Origin: Citricoccus alkalitolerans
GTDB taxonomy: Bacteria > Actinomycetota > Actinomycetes > Actinomycetales > Micrococcaceae
DNA: 64,000 bases
Assembly (NCBI RefSeq): GCF_039528175.1
Contig: NZ_BAAALH010000001.1
Location: 310,001-374,000 of the forward strand
Direction of reading: 5' to 3'
Position numbers and translations under genes: made by a program. Shown here piece after piece: positions 15,738-24,199 of this stretch (the first letter of the stretch is position 1; each line of letters starts with the position of its first letter). A model generated the notes under the pieces. The model worked only from the letters and a program-made list of their open reading frames with translations. It did not search any database and was not told where the DNA came from.

Positions 15738-16649
15738 GTGACCTCCCCCGCTTCGTCGTCTCCGAACGTCCCGAATCCGTCGACCCGGCCGGCGTCGGCA
15801 GAGGGGTTCGACTCCCTGGCGGTGCCCTCCGCCCGGATGGTCCGCTGGGAGATCGCCATAGTGCTGGCCCTGTCCCTCGGGAAGTCGGCGGTCTACGCGA
15901 TCGTCAAACTCATCGACAAATGGACGCAGGCGCCTCTGTCCGGGCAGACCACCACGCTGAACCCGGCGCTGGACGATCGGCAGTACTTCGACCTGACGTA
16001 CCAGCTGCTGGATATCGGTTTCGCACTGGTCCCGGTGCTGCTGGTACTGCACCTGGTATGGATCCGGGGACGCAACCCGCTCCGCACCTTCGGCCTGGAC
16101 TTCCGCCGCCCGGGCCGGGATGTGGGCCTCGGCGTCGGGCTGTTCCTGGCGATCGGCCTCGGAACTTTGGCGGTCTACGCGGCCGGACGGGCCACCGGCG
16201 TCACCACGGCCATCGTCGGCAGCGCGCTGAACGAGTACTGGTGGAGCACCCCGGTGCTGCTGTTCTCCGCCCTGCGGCACGGGTTGCTGGAGGAGGTCAT
16301 CGTCGTGGCGTGGCTCTTCGACCGCCTCGGCTACGTGCAGCAGCTGCGAGCGGGGCTTGATCCGAGCCGGCCCGGCAGTGAGGGCGGGCTACGAGTGTGG
16401 GGGAGCGGCGCCGTCGTGCCCTTGCATCCCGTCACCGTGCTGGTGGCCTGCGCCGTCCTACGAGGGGCCTATCACCTCTACCAGGGGGTGGGCCCGGGAA
16501 TCGGCAATCTGCTCATGGGGCTGGTGTTCGGCGCGGTCTACCTGAGGTACCGGCGGGTGATGCCGCTGGTGATCGCGCACTTCCTCCTGGATGCCGCGGG
16601 ATTCATGGCCTACCCGTTGCTGGCGGCGGCGGGCCTGTTCGGCACCTGA
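15738..16649 (+). CDS. CPBP-family intramembrane metalloprotease (CAAX-like)
   Basis: 303-aa membrane protein with about seven or eight hydrophobic segments. The CPBP motifs are G-L-L-E-E-V-I-V-V-A-W-L-F-D-R (EExxx...R), A-Y-H-L-Y-Q-G and V-I-A-H-F-L-L-D, which carry the glutamates and histidines of the active site. A disordered 30-residue N-terminus precedes the first segment. GTG 15738 starts six bases after TACACT (15726-15731), so the message is probably leaderless. Substrate unknown; relatives process membrane proteins or confer self-immunity to bacteriocins. Confidence 0.85.
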   Translation: MTSPASSSPNVPNPSTRPASAEGFDSLAVPSARMVRWEIAIVLALSLGKSAVYAIVKLIDKWTQAPLSGQTTTLNPALDDRQYFDLTYQLLDIGFALVPVLLVLHLVWIRGRNPLRTFGLDFRRPGRDVGLGVGLFLAIGLGTLAVYAAGRATGVTTAIVGSALNEYWWSTPVLLFSALRHGLLEEVIVVAWLFDRLGYVQQLRAGLDPSRPGSEGGLRVWGSGAVVPLHPVTVLVACAVLRGAYHLYQGVGPGIGNLLMGLVFGAVYLRYRRVMPLVIAHFLLDAAGFMAYPLLAAAGLFGT

Positions 16650-16687
16650 GGCTCGGCTCCGGCACCTGATCCCGACTCTCAGTCGAC

Positions 16688-16722
16688 TTGGGGTGGGTGT
16701 TCGACGAAGACTCCCACCCCAA
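16688..16722. terminator. Shared convergent terminator hairpin
   Basis: TTGGGGTGGG and CCCACCCCAA form a perfect 10-bp stem around a 15-nt partly paired loop. It lies between the convergent CPBP and VOC genes and can serve both strands. No T-run on either side. Confidence 0.7.
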
Positions 16723-16742
16723 CTCAACTGAACGTGACAGAA

Positions 16743-17399
16743 CTACAGGGTGATGGTGCCCTTGGGGGTCTCGAAGGTGACCTCGAGGATTCCGGGGGTG
16801 CCGGAGGGTGATTCGAAGACCACGTTGAGGTCCTCGACCTTCTCCTCCGGATCGTCCAGGCCCAACCAGCCGCGGACCCGATCGCGGGAGCCGGCGATCG
16901 TGATGGAGGACAGCTCAGCCTGAGGTGTGTGGGCCTGCGAGGGGTGCAGTTCCTCGGTGCCCTCATCCCAGCGCAGGAGGTATGGGACCTGTGGGTCGGC
17001 GATGAGGCCCTTGATGCCGATCTGGCGCCACGTGAGTTCGCGGCCGTCCGGGAACTTCCGGTTGCCGGGCACGGACTGGCGCTCCAGGCGCTCCTCGAAC
17101 GGCGCGAGGTCGTCCACGGTGACACACCAGCCCATCCAGCCGCCGCCCATCTCGGAGCGGGCGCGGACGGCCTGGCCGAACGGGGCCTTCTCGGAGGAGG
17201 GGTGGTCCAGGACCTCGACCACCTCGAGGTACTGGCGGTTGCGTAGCGGGAAGATCGCGTTGCGCGTGCCGAAGCGGGGATGGACACCGCCCTTGACGCG
17301 CTCGATGCCGAGCGTTTCGGCGAGGCGATCCACCGTGGCGGCGAGTCCTTCTTCGGGTCCAACGGCGTACGAGACGTGATCCAGGCGCATCATGCCCAT
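16743..17399 (-). CDS. VOC-superfamily (glyoxalase-like) protein
   Basis: 218-aa protein beginning M-R-L-D-H-V-S-Y-A-V-G, the first beta strand and metal-ligand His of the vicinal-oxygen-chelate fold. It continues H-P-R-F-G-T-R-N-A-I-F-P-L and Y-L-E-V-V-E-V-L (ligand Glu) in the first module. A less conserved second module (about 100-218) ends L-E-V-T-F-E-T-P. Probably a metal-dependent dioxygenase or lyase-like enzyme of unknown substrate. ATG at 17399, 17393 or 17390 are all possible. A DtxR/IdeR-like iron box (17430-17448) lies 30 bp upstream, so iron-responsive expression is likely. Confidence 0.78.
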   Translation of the reverse strand: MGMMRLDHVSYAVGPEEGLAATVDRLAETLGIERVKGGVHPRFGTRNAIFPLRNRQYLEVVEVLDHPSSEKAPFGQAVRARSEMGGGWMGWCVTVDDLAPFEERLERQSVPGNRKFPDGRELTWRQIGIKGLIADPQVPYLLRWDEGTEELHPSQAHTPQAELSSITIAGSRDRVRGWLGLDDPEEKVEDLNVVFESPSGTPGILEVTFETPKGTITL

Positions 17400-17429
17400 A
17401 TCGTCGCACTTTCTTCAGTCACGGACCGG

Positions 17430-17448
17430 TTAGGTTAACCTCACTTGA
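17430..17448. promoter_or_regulatory. DtxR/IdeR-like iron box
   Basis: TTAGGTTAACCTCACTTGA matches the actinobacterial iron-box consensus (TTAGGTTAGSCTAACCTAA) at 15 of 19 positions, with 8 of 9 in the left half. It lies 31-49 bp upstream of the VOC gene on the minus strand. An iron-loaded DtxR/IdeR repressor would be expected to bind. The regulator itself is not in the window. Confidence 0.5.
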
Positions 17449-17599
17449 AATGTGGCCGAAGTCACAGGTCTGACTGCCGCCTGGTGCCGGGTGCCGGCGT
17501 CCGTCAAGGTGGTGGCCACCCGGGCCCCGCTGTGAGGCGCAATGCGACGTTCCAGGGTGGTCGGGGATGAAACCCCGGAGCCGATCTGGCAGACTTGAG

Positions 17600-17712
17600 G
17601 AAGGTCATGAGTGCCAGCATCAAGCCCCGGCTTGCTGGCCGGCAACCCTCCAGCTCGCGGTGGGGTGCCCCGGGTGAGGACCAGGCAGGTGCCAACCGGC
17701 ACCGGCAAGCGC
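17600..17712 (+). promoter_or_regulatory. SAM riboswitch (SAM-I/IV superfamily, probably SAM-IV)
   Basis: The aptamer lies 87 bp before metY. GGTC (17603-17606) pairs with GACC (17679-17682) as P1. The C-C-A-G-C-A / T-G-C-T-G-G stem encloses AAGCCCCGGCT. The conserved CCGGCAACCCTCC and GGTGGGGTGCCCCGG segments form the SAM-binding core. An extra 3' hairpin GGTGCC-AACC-GGCACC (17689-17704) is the element that distinguishes SAM-IV. It should lower metY-metX expression when SAM is abundant. Exact ends are approximate. Confidence 0.9.
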
Positions 17713-17798
17713 GGGCCACCACGCCGCGTCGGGTTGCTGGACGATGTCCGTGCCCGCCGGCACCACGCAGGTGGCCCTGAACTGACAGGAGCCGTCAC

Positions 17799-19163
17799 AT
17801 GACTGACACCCCCAACAGCACCCCGAACACCGAAGCCGCCGCCGATCCGGCCCAGTGGGGCTTCGAGACCCGCCAGGTCCATGCCGGGATCCCGGAGGAG
17901 AACCCCTACGGCGCCACCGTGTTGCCGATCATCCAGTCGAACTCGTTCGACTTCCCCTCTGCCGAGGTCGCCGCGGACCGCTTCGCACTGAAGGACCTCG
18001 GCCCGATCTATTCCCGCATCGGCAACCCCACCCAGGAGGCCGTGGAGGGCAAGATCGCCGCCCTGGAGGGCGGAGTCGGGGCCCTGCTGCTGGCCTCGGG
18101 TCAGGCCGCCACCACCTTCTCCATCCTCAACCTCGCGGGTGCGGGGGACCACGTCGTCGTATCGGCCTCGCTGTACGGCGGCACGCAGAACCTGTTCAAG
18201 CACACGTTGGCCAAGATCGGCATCAGCACCACCTTCGTGCAGGACCCGGACAGCCCGGCTGCGTGGAAGAACGCCATCCAGGACAACACCAAGGCCCTGT
18301 TCGGCGAGACCCTCGGCAACCCCCGCGGGGACGTGCTGGACATCCGCGCCGTCGCCGACGTGGCCCACGAGGCAGGGGTGCCGCTGATCGTGGACAACAC
18401 CCTGGCCACCCCGTACCTGCTGCGCCCGATCGAGCACGGGGCGGACATCGTGGTCCACTCCGCCACCAAGTACCTCGGCGGCCATGCCGCGGCCATGGGC
18501 GGTGTGATCGTGGACGGCGGCACCTTCGACTTCGCCGCCCAGCCGGAGCGCTTCCCCGGCTTCAACACCCCGGATGAGAGCTACAACGGGATCGTCTTCG
18601 CCCGTGACCTCGGGGTGGACGGCATCCTCGGCGCCAATCTGGCCTTCGTGCTCAAGGCGCGGGTCCAGTTGCTGCGCGACTACGGCAGCGCGATCAGCCC
18701 CTTCAGCGCCTTCCTCCTCAACCTGGGGCTCGAGACGTTGTCCCTACGTATGGAGCGTCACGTGGCGAACGCCCGCCAGGTGGCCGAGTACCTGGATGGG
18801 CACGCCCTCGCCGAGACCGTCATCTACCCGGGTCTGGCCTCGAGCCCGTGGCACGAGCGCGCCAAGCACTATCTGCCGCAGGGCCCGGCGGGCTTCGTCT
18901 CCTTTGAGATCGCCGGCGGTCGCGAGGCCGGGGCCCGGTTCGTGGACGCACTGCGCCTGCACCACCACGTGGCCAACATCGGTGACGTCCGCTCACTCGT
19001 CATCCACCCGGCGTCCACCACGCACTCCCAACTCACCGAGGAGGAGCAGCGTGCCGCCGGCGTGACCCCCGGCCTGGTCCGCCTGTCTGTGGGCGTGGAG
19101 AGCATCGAGGACATCTTGGCCGATCTTGACAACGGCTTTGCCGCGGCCGACGTGAGCGCCTAG
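17799..19163 (+). CDS. metY: O-acetylhomoserine aminocarboxypropyltransferase (sulfhydrylase)
   Basis: PLP enzyme, 454 aa, making homocysteine from O-acetylhomoserine and sulfide, the direct-sulfhydrylation route to methionine. It has E-T-R-Q-V-H-A-G near the start, S-R-I-G-N-P-T at the phosphate/tetramer loop, and V-H-S-A-T-K-Y-L-G-G-H with the PLP Lys. The C-terminal R-L-S-V-G-V-E-S-I-E-D is typical of Cys/Met-metabolism enzymes. CAGGAG precedes the ATG. First gene after the SAM riboswitch; metX follows after 16 bp. Full length for the family. Confidence 0.95.
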   Translation: MTDTPNSTPNTEAAADPAQWGFETRQVHAGIPEENPYGATVLPIIQSNSFDFPSAEVAADRFALKDLGPIYSRIGNPTQEAVEGKIAALEGGVGALLLASGQAATTFSILNLAGAGDHVVVSASLYGGTQNLFKHTLAKIGISTTFVQDPDSPAAWKNAIQDNTKALFGETLGNPRGDVLDIRAVADVAHEAGVPLIVDNTLATPYLLRPIEHGADIVVHSATKYLGGHAAAMGGVIVDGGTFDFAAQPERFPGFNTPDESYNGIVFARDLGVDGILGANLAFVLKARVQLLRDYGSAISPFSAFLLNLGLETLSLRMERHVANARQVAEYLDGHALAETVIYPGLASSPWHERAKHYLPQGPAGFVSFEIAGGREAGARFVDALRLHHHVANIGDVRSLVIHPASTTHSQLTEEEQRAAGVTPGLVRLSVGVESIEDILADLDNGFAAADVSA

Positions 19164-19179
19164 GTCCGGAGATATTCGC

Positions 19180-20301
19180 ATGACCACCACCACCCCCCAG
19201 CCGACCGCCACGGACCTGCCCGAGGGTGGCCCGCACACCCAGCGCATCGGCGCCCTGGACTTCGAGACCGGTGGGCACCTGCCGGAGGCGGAGATCGCCT
19301 ACGAGACCTGGGGCAGGCTCAACGCCGAGAAGTCGAACGCCGTGCTGGTGCTGCATGCCCTGACCGGGTCCACGCACGTGGCCGCCTCCTCCGGTGATCC
19401 GGAGGAGGGCTGGTGGGAGGGCGTCGTCGGCCCCGGTTGCGCCATCGACACCAACACCTGGTTCGTGATCGCCCCGAACATCCTCGGCGGTTGTTACGGG
19501 AGTACCGGACCGTCCTCGCTGGACCCGGAGGGCGCCCCCTGGGGCTCCCGCTTCCCGTTCACCACCATCCGCGATTCCGTCCATGCCGAGGCGCGGCTGG
19601 CCGACGCGCTGGGCATCGAGCGCTTCCAGGCGGTGATCGGCGGCTCCATGGGAGGCGCCCGCGCCCTGGAGTGGGCCGCTGCCTACCCCGACCGTGTGGC
19701 CGGTATGGCCGTCATCGCCTGCGGCGCGCACTCGACCGCCGAGCAGATCGCGTTCGCCCAGGCACAGGTGCAGTCCATCACCCTGGACCCGAACTTCCGC
19801 GGCGGAGACTACTACCCGGGCCCGACGCCGGACGGCGGCCTGGGCATCGCCCGCAAGATCGCGCACATCACCTACCGGTCCGAACCGGACATGGTCTCCC
19901 GCTTCGGCCGCGCAGCGCAGCCCGAGGAGAACCCGTTCGGCGAGCCGCTCCGGCGGCAGGGGCGCTATCAGATCGAATCGTACCTGGACTACCAGGCAGC
20001 CAAGCTGGTCAAGCGCTTCGATGCCAACAGCTACCTGGTGCTGACCGAGGCCCTGATGAGCCACGACGTCTCCCGCGGCCGCGGCTCGGAAGCGGAGGTG
20101 CTGGGTTCCATCCGGGTGGCGCCCTTCATAGCCGCCGTCGAGTCCGACCGCCTGTACTTCCCGGGCCAGTCACAGGAGCTCGCCCGCCAGCTGCCCGGTG
20201 ACGTCCCGGTCCACATGATCGATTCGCCGATCGGGCATGACGGGTTCCTGACGGACCTGGACCAGGTGGCCGCGGAGATGAAGCGCGCCCTCGGGCTGTA
20301 G
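19180..20301 (+). CDS. metX: Homoserine O-acetyltransferase
   Basis: Alpha/beta-hydrolase-fold acyltransferase (373 aa) that makes the O-acetylhomoserine used by MetY. The oxyanion region is L-H-A-L-T-G-S-T-H, the nucleophile Ser is in G-G-S-M-G-G-A-R-A-L-E-W, the Asp is in V-E-S-D-R-L-Y-F-P, and the His is in I-G-H-D-G-F-L. GGAGAT precedes the ATG. Second gene of the SAM-controlled metY-metX operon, ended by the hairpin over its own stop codon. Whether the donor is acetyl- or succinyl-CoA cannot be settled here; acetyl is usual in actinobacteria. Confidence 0.94.
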   Translation: MTTTTPQPTATDLPEGGPHTQRIGALDFETGGHLPEAEIAYETWGRLNAEKSNAVLVLHALTGSTHVAASSGDPEEGWWEGVVGPGCAIDTNTWFVIAPNILGGCYGSTGPSSLDPEGAPWGSRFPFTTIRDSVHAEARLADALGIERFQAVIGGSMGGARALEWAAAYPDRVAGMAVIACGAHSTAEQIAFAQAQVQSITLDPNFRGGDYYPGPTPDGGLGIARKIAHITYRSEPDMVSRFGRAAQPEENPFGEPLRRQGRYQIESYLDYQAAKLVKRFDANSYLVLTEALMSHDVSRGRGSEAEVLGSIRVAPFIAAVESDRLYFPGQSQELARQLPGDVPVHMIDSPIGHDGFLTDLDQVAAEMKRALGL

Positions 20302-20329
20302 GTTCCGAAGCCGTCGCTTCGAAACCTAC
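20298..20329. terminator. Hairpin at the end of metX
   Basis: Two 14-nt arms (20298-20311 and 20316-20329) pair with one mismatch around a CGTC loop. The left arm includes the metX stop codon. It lies between convergent genes and can act on both strands. No T-run. Confidence 0.75.
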
Positions 20330-20353
20330 AGGGCCGGGGTCTGCGGAGCCGGA

Positions 20354-21478
20354 TCAGTTCAGCCGGGCCACGTAGTACGTGTTGAACGGATCCGTCTCGA
20401 TGTCCTTGGCCTCGACGCTGGCGAAGCCCGCCTCGGTGACCATCCGCTGCGCCACCTGCCGGCCCCACACGGTGCCCAGGCCGTCGCCGCCGAGCCCGAG
20501 GGAGACGCTCATGCAGTGGAACATCGACATGGCGTACAGGTAGCTGGCCCACGGGAGCTCGATGTTGTCCTCCACCTGGCTCTCGGCCTTGATGTCGACC
20601 ATCAGGAAGACCCCTGCCGGTCGCAGAGAACGGCGGATATTGGCCAAGACCAAGGCAGGATGGGCCTGGTCGTGGATCGCGTCGAAGGCCGTGACGGCGT
20701 CGAACCCGCCCACGACGTCCAGCTCAGCCACGTCAAGCACCTCGAACCGCGCATTCGCCAGGCCTCCGGCCGCGGCCTCGTCACGTGCCGTGGCTATGGC
20801 CGCTTCGGAGAAGTCGTAGCCGGTGAACCGGCTCGCGGGGTAGGCGGCGGCCATGAGGTTCACTGCGTGGCCGGAACCGCAGCCGACGTCGGCCACGTCG
20901 ATCCCAAGGGCCAGCCGATCCGGTAGACCATCGACCAGGGGAAGGATACCGTCGACCAGGGACGCGTCGTTCACCACGGCACTCTCCTGGGCCATGGTCC
21001 GGTGGAAGTTCGGGTAGTCCGCGTAGGACAGGCCGCCGCCTGTGTGGAACCGATCGACGATCTGCTGCTCCACGTCTCCCATCATCCCGATGTACTGCAT
21101 GAGATGGGCCATGTTGTTCGGCCCCGCTGCCAGGGTCAGGACGGAGGCGTGCTCAGGTGGCAGTACGTGGGTGCCCGAGACCGGGTCGTAGCGGACGAAG
21201 TCTGCCGTCACCATTCCTCCCAGCCACTCTCGGACGTAGCGCTCGTTGAGATCGCCGGCCTCCGCGAGTTGCTGGCTCGTGGTGCCAGGATGCGCAGCCA
21301 GCAGTTCGAAGAGACCGGTCTGGTGCCCGACGCTGGTGAGCAGGGCGATGGCCGCCTGGTTCATGATGCCGACGCAGCGGCCGGCAAAGGCGGCCGACGC
21401 GGTGGGGTCGGGCGGTGAGGCGGCAGCCGCAAGAGGGGTCCCGGCAGGGAGGTGACTGGAAGTGAGTTGCGTGGTCAC
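20354..21478 (-). CDS. SAM-dependent methyltransferase with N-terminal winged helix
   Basis: 374-aa protein. An N-terminal dimerisation/winged-helix part (about 25-110; Q-L-A-E-A-G-D-L-N-E-R-Y-V-R-E-W-L) is followed by a Rossmann methyltransferase. Motif I is D-V-A-D-V-G-C-G-S-G-H-A-V-N, a second motif is F-D-A-V-T-A-F-D-A-I-H-D-Q, and R-P-A-G-V-F-L-M-V-D supplies the post-core strand. It resembles mycobacterial Rv2258c-type and O-methyltransferase-like proteins; the substrate is unknown. GTG 21478 is chosen because GAAGGA lies six bases before it. It follows the LuxR gene by 92 bp on the same strand. Confidence 0.85.
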   Translation of the reverse strand: MTTQLTSSHLPAGTPLAAAASPPDPTASAAFAGRCVGIMNQAAIALLTSVGHQTGLFELLAAHPGTTSQQLAEAGDLNERYVREWLGGMVTADFVRYDPVSGTHVLPPEHASVLTLAAGPNNMAHLMQYIGMMGDVEQQIVDRFHTGGGLSYADYPNFHRTMAQESAVVNDASLVDGILPLVDGLPDRLALGIDVADVGCGSGHAVNLMAAAYPASRFTGYDFSEAAIATARDEAAAGGLANARFEVLDVAELDVVGGFDAVTAFDAIHDQAHPALVLANIRRSLRPAGVFLMVDIKAESQVEDNIELPWASYLYAMSMFHCMSVSLGLGGDGLGTVWGRQVAQRMVTEAGFASVEAKDIETDPFNTYYVARLN

Positions 21479-21570
21479 GGTTCGTCCTTCGGAAGAGATG
21501 GGTTGGTGAAGTCGCAGGAACGGGGGATCATCCCCTGTTCGGGAAGCGCGTCCTTCTGGTACCACCTACG

Positions 21571-23250
21571 CTACGGACGCGTGTCCGGCGTCACATCGGG
21601 AGCAATACCCATCTTCCCGCGGACGATATGGGGCATTCGATGCAGTCCGTGTTCAAAGGCCCACGCCGCCGCAGCGGTCCGCGAGGAGACACCGATCTTG
21701 GCAAAGATATTGGTCAGATGCCGACTGACCGTCTTCCGGCTGATGAACAGTGCCTCTGCGGCTGCCTTGTCGCTGGCGCCGGAGGCGATGAGCGAGAGGA
21801 CATCGGCCTCGCGTGCGGTGAGGCCACCGGGCAGGGGTCCGCTTTCGAGCCGTTGGGCGTCCGGATCCGCACCGAGAGCACGGTAGATGGACAACGCCTG
21901 GGACCGGGCGGCGGCCGCTGTACCGTCCTCGCCCAGGCCGGCGTGTGCCCGAGCAAGCAGTTCGCGGATCACGGCACCCTCATAGCGGGCGCGCAAGGTA
22001 GCGTAGTCGGCTGCTGCAGCGGACAATACGGGCAGCGCCTCGGCGAACCGGGACTGTGCCACCAGAACGCTGCCTCGCGCATGCGCCGCCCAAGCCCGGA
22101 ACCCCGTGGTCCCGAAGGTGGCGGCGGTGGCCTCGAGCTCGACGCACAGTCGTTCCGCCTCGTCCAGACGGCCCACGGCCAGTGCGAGGGTGACTCCGGC
22201 CCTCACCAATCCAGCCCCGGTCAACCGATCCCGTCCGGACAGTGCGGCGTGGAGGCCGGTCCAGGCCTCCTCAGAGTGTCCTTCCGCGTGCCGAAGCAAC
22301 GATGCACCGGGTTGCGGATCGGTGCCGAGCTGTTGCGCCTGATCGTAGGCGGCCTGGGCGCCGGCACCGTCGCCGCGAAGCCTGCGTATCTCGCCGAGCT
22401 GGTAGTAGGCCTCGCCGGCCACCCAGTTGTTGCGGCCGATGAGCTCCGATCCGCTGCGCTCAATAGCATCCTCAGCCTGCCTCCAATGGCCTTCGACGCA
22501 CAACAGCTGCAGCCGGTGCACACGGCAGATTCCGGAGTAGACCACCTCGCCCTGGAATTGGCGGCACCACTGCTCGGTGGCCTTCGTCCAGGCGTGCATG
22601 CGTGGCAGGTCGGCCAGCAGATGGCAGACGTGAATCACGGTGCAGTAGACGTCGCCCGCCCATTCCGGCGGCAGCTGCCCGGCGAGGACGGGCAACATGG
22701 CCTCGTCGAGGTAGGCGAACCCGAGCGTGGGATCTCCCCGCCACACCTCTGCCAGGCCGGACAGCACGAGGCTGAACGAGGTCAGCTCGGGTGCCTGCAG
22801 CCGCCGGCCCATGTCCTCCAGCCGGAGGGCGGACCGGCGGGTGGGCTCCAGATCGTTGAAGTCCAGGGAGATGACCGAGTCAAGGTACAGCAGGTACCCG
22901 CGCTCGGGGCATTCCGGGAGGTCCTTGAGCAGGCGCCGGGCACGACTGGCCCATCCCGAGGCAATGGTCAGCTCTCCCCGGACGAACCACAGCAGACCCA
23001 GGCTCAGTGCCTTCATGGCCGCCTGCAGTTCGTCCCCGTCGTCCTGGTACCGGTGATAGACCTCCTCGGAGACGGCCAGAGACTCCGCGACCTCCCCCAC
23101 CCACCACTGGGTACTGCCCAGGAGGTCCAGGTCGTGAGTGGACAGCCGGCCCTGGGATCGTGCCTGTGCGAGGTCCCGGAGGGCACAGTCCCACTCGCCG
23201 CGGGCATACGCCTCACGCGCCGCAGTCAGCAGGACCTCATTCTGGGCCAT
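21571..23250 (-). CDS. LuxR-family regulator with TPR-like sensor region
   Basis: 559 aa. The C-terminal LuxR DNA-binding domain is clear (L-T-A-R-E-A-D-V-L-S-L-I-A-S-G ... S-R-K-T-V-S-R-H-L-T-N-I-F-A-K-I-G-V-S-S-R). The first 460 residues are alpha-helical repeats of TPR type with Y-Q-L-G-E-I-R-R-L-R-G-D and similar units. No Walker motifs appear, so it is not a full MalT/LAL ATPase. The start overlaps the end of the upstream alpha/beta hydrolase by 14 bp, so the two are co-expressed. It probably regulates its own cluster; the inducer is unknown. Confidence 0.85.
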   Translation of the reverse strand: MAQNEVLLTAAREAYARGEWDCALRDLAQARSQGRLSTHDLDLLGSTQWWVGEVAESLAVSEEVYHRYQDDGDELQAAMKALSLGLLWFVRGELTIASGWASRARRLLKDLPECPERGYLLYLDSVISLDFNDLEPTRRSALRLEDMGRRLQAPELTSFSLVLSGLAEVWRGDPTLGFAYLDEAMLPVLAGQLPPEWAGDVYCTVIHVCHLLADLPRMHAWTKATEQWCRQFQGEVVYSGICRVHRLQLLCVEGHWRQAEDAIERSGSELIGRNNWVAGEAYYQLGEIRRLRGDGAGAQAAYDQAQQLGTDPQPGASLLRHAEGHSEEAWTGLHAALSGRDRLTGAGLVRAGVTLALAVGRLDEAERLCVELEATAATFGTTGFRAWAAHARGSVLVAQSRFAEALPVLSAAAADYATLRARYEGAVIRELLARAHAGLGEDGTAAAARSQALSIYRALGADPDAQRLESGPLPGGLTAREADVLSLIASGASDKAAAEALFISRKTVSRHLTNIFAKIGVSSRTAAAAWAFEHGLHRMPHIVRGKMGIAPDVTPDTRP

Positions 23251-24016
23251 CAGAATCCAGGAACTCGACCAGCAGGGCCAGGATCTGCTCCGGTCGCTCG
23301 AGGTTCGGCAGGTGGCCGGCCCATGCAAGGTCCACCCAGGTCGCGTCGGTGAGACGGGCCGCCAGTTCCTCACCCGCGCGGCGAAAATAGCCCATATCCT
23401 GTTGACCGGTCACCACCAGGGTGCGTGCCCAGACGCGTGAGAGCTCGAACTCCGCCGTCACCGGCGCGACCTCCGGGGCAGCCAGTTGGACTTCATAGGA
23501 CTGTCGCTGCATCCGGCGTACGAGATCGCGGGCACTCGCATCGGCTTCCGGACCCAGCCAGGTACGGACGTTGAGTTCCACGGCCTCATGGAGTCTGCCG
23601 GCCTCGAGTAGGGCTTCCTCCTGTTCGTCGAAGGTATTCAGTTCTCCCGTGGGCGGATGGAACGGAGAGACGGTGCACAGCAGGACCAGAGCGTGGATCC
23701 GTTCGGGCCATCGGGCCGCGATTTCCAGCGCGACCCCGCCCCCGAAGGAGGCCCCCACCACGGCAGCCTTCCGTACGCCCAGTGCATCCAGCAGGTCCAC
23801 GACGTCCTCGGCATCACTTCCCGTTTCCGTGGGCACGGGCGACTGCCCGTAGCCGCGGAAGTCGCACCGAACTAAGCAGCGTCCGGAGTCCAGGAGCCCC
23901 GGCCACTGGGGATCCCACATGCGGCGGTCGCCGGCGGAGGCATGAAGAAGGAGGATCGCCTCTCCGGAACCCGCGGCGTCGTAGGCCAGAGCCGACCGCC
24001 CATCAACAGAGCTCAT
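23237..24016 (-). CDS. Alpha/beta-fold hydrolase
   Basis: 259-aa cytoplasmic hydrolase. The HG-type oxyanion loop is degenerate (L-L-L-H-A-S-A-G-D). The nucleophile Ser is in V-V-G-A-S-F-G-G-G, the candidate Asp is in V-T-G-Q-Q-D-M-G-Y-F, and the His is in W-A-G-H-L-P-N-L-E. It resembles 3-oxoadipate enol-lactonase/BPHL-type enzymes, but the substrate is open. A strong GATAAT hexamer on the minus strand (24141-24136) may be its -10, giving a leader of about 110 nt. First gene of the hydrolase-LuxR-methyltransferase group. Confidence 0.85.
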   Translation of the reverse strand: MSSVDGRSALAYDAAGSGEAILLLHASAGDRRMWDPQWPGLLDSGRCLVRCDFRGYGQSPVPTETGSDAEDVVDLLDALGVRKAAVVGASFGGGVALEIAARWPERIHALVLLCTVSPFHPPTGELNTFDEQEEALLEAGRLHEAVELNVRTWLGPEADASARDLVRRMQRQSYEVQLAAPEVAPVTAEFELSRVWARTLVVTGQQDMGYFRRAGEELAARLTDATWVDLAWAGHLPNLERPEQILALLVEFLDSDGPE

Positions 24017-24199
24017 GAAGGCGCCGTGTGGAGGTCGCGGTTCTCGGACTCCGCCGGGGGACGGCAGGAGGGGACAGGTGTCGGTGACATGAAGAGACTT
24101 CCTGAGAGGCGCGAGGGATTCACCCCCGGGCGTGAATTATCTCACCAGGCCCCCAGCGGCGGGAGTCCTCGACGCCGACGATCGCCGTCCCAGGCCCAG

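Noticed and set aside
24136..24141. GATAAT on the minus strand as promoter of the hydrolase-LuxR group
   Set aside because: The hexamer is good but no -35 is recognisable at 16-18 bp, so it is mentioned only with the hydrolase gene.
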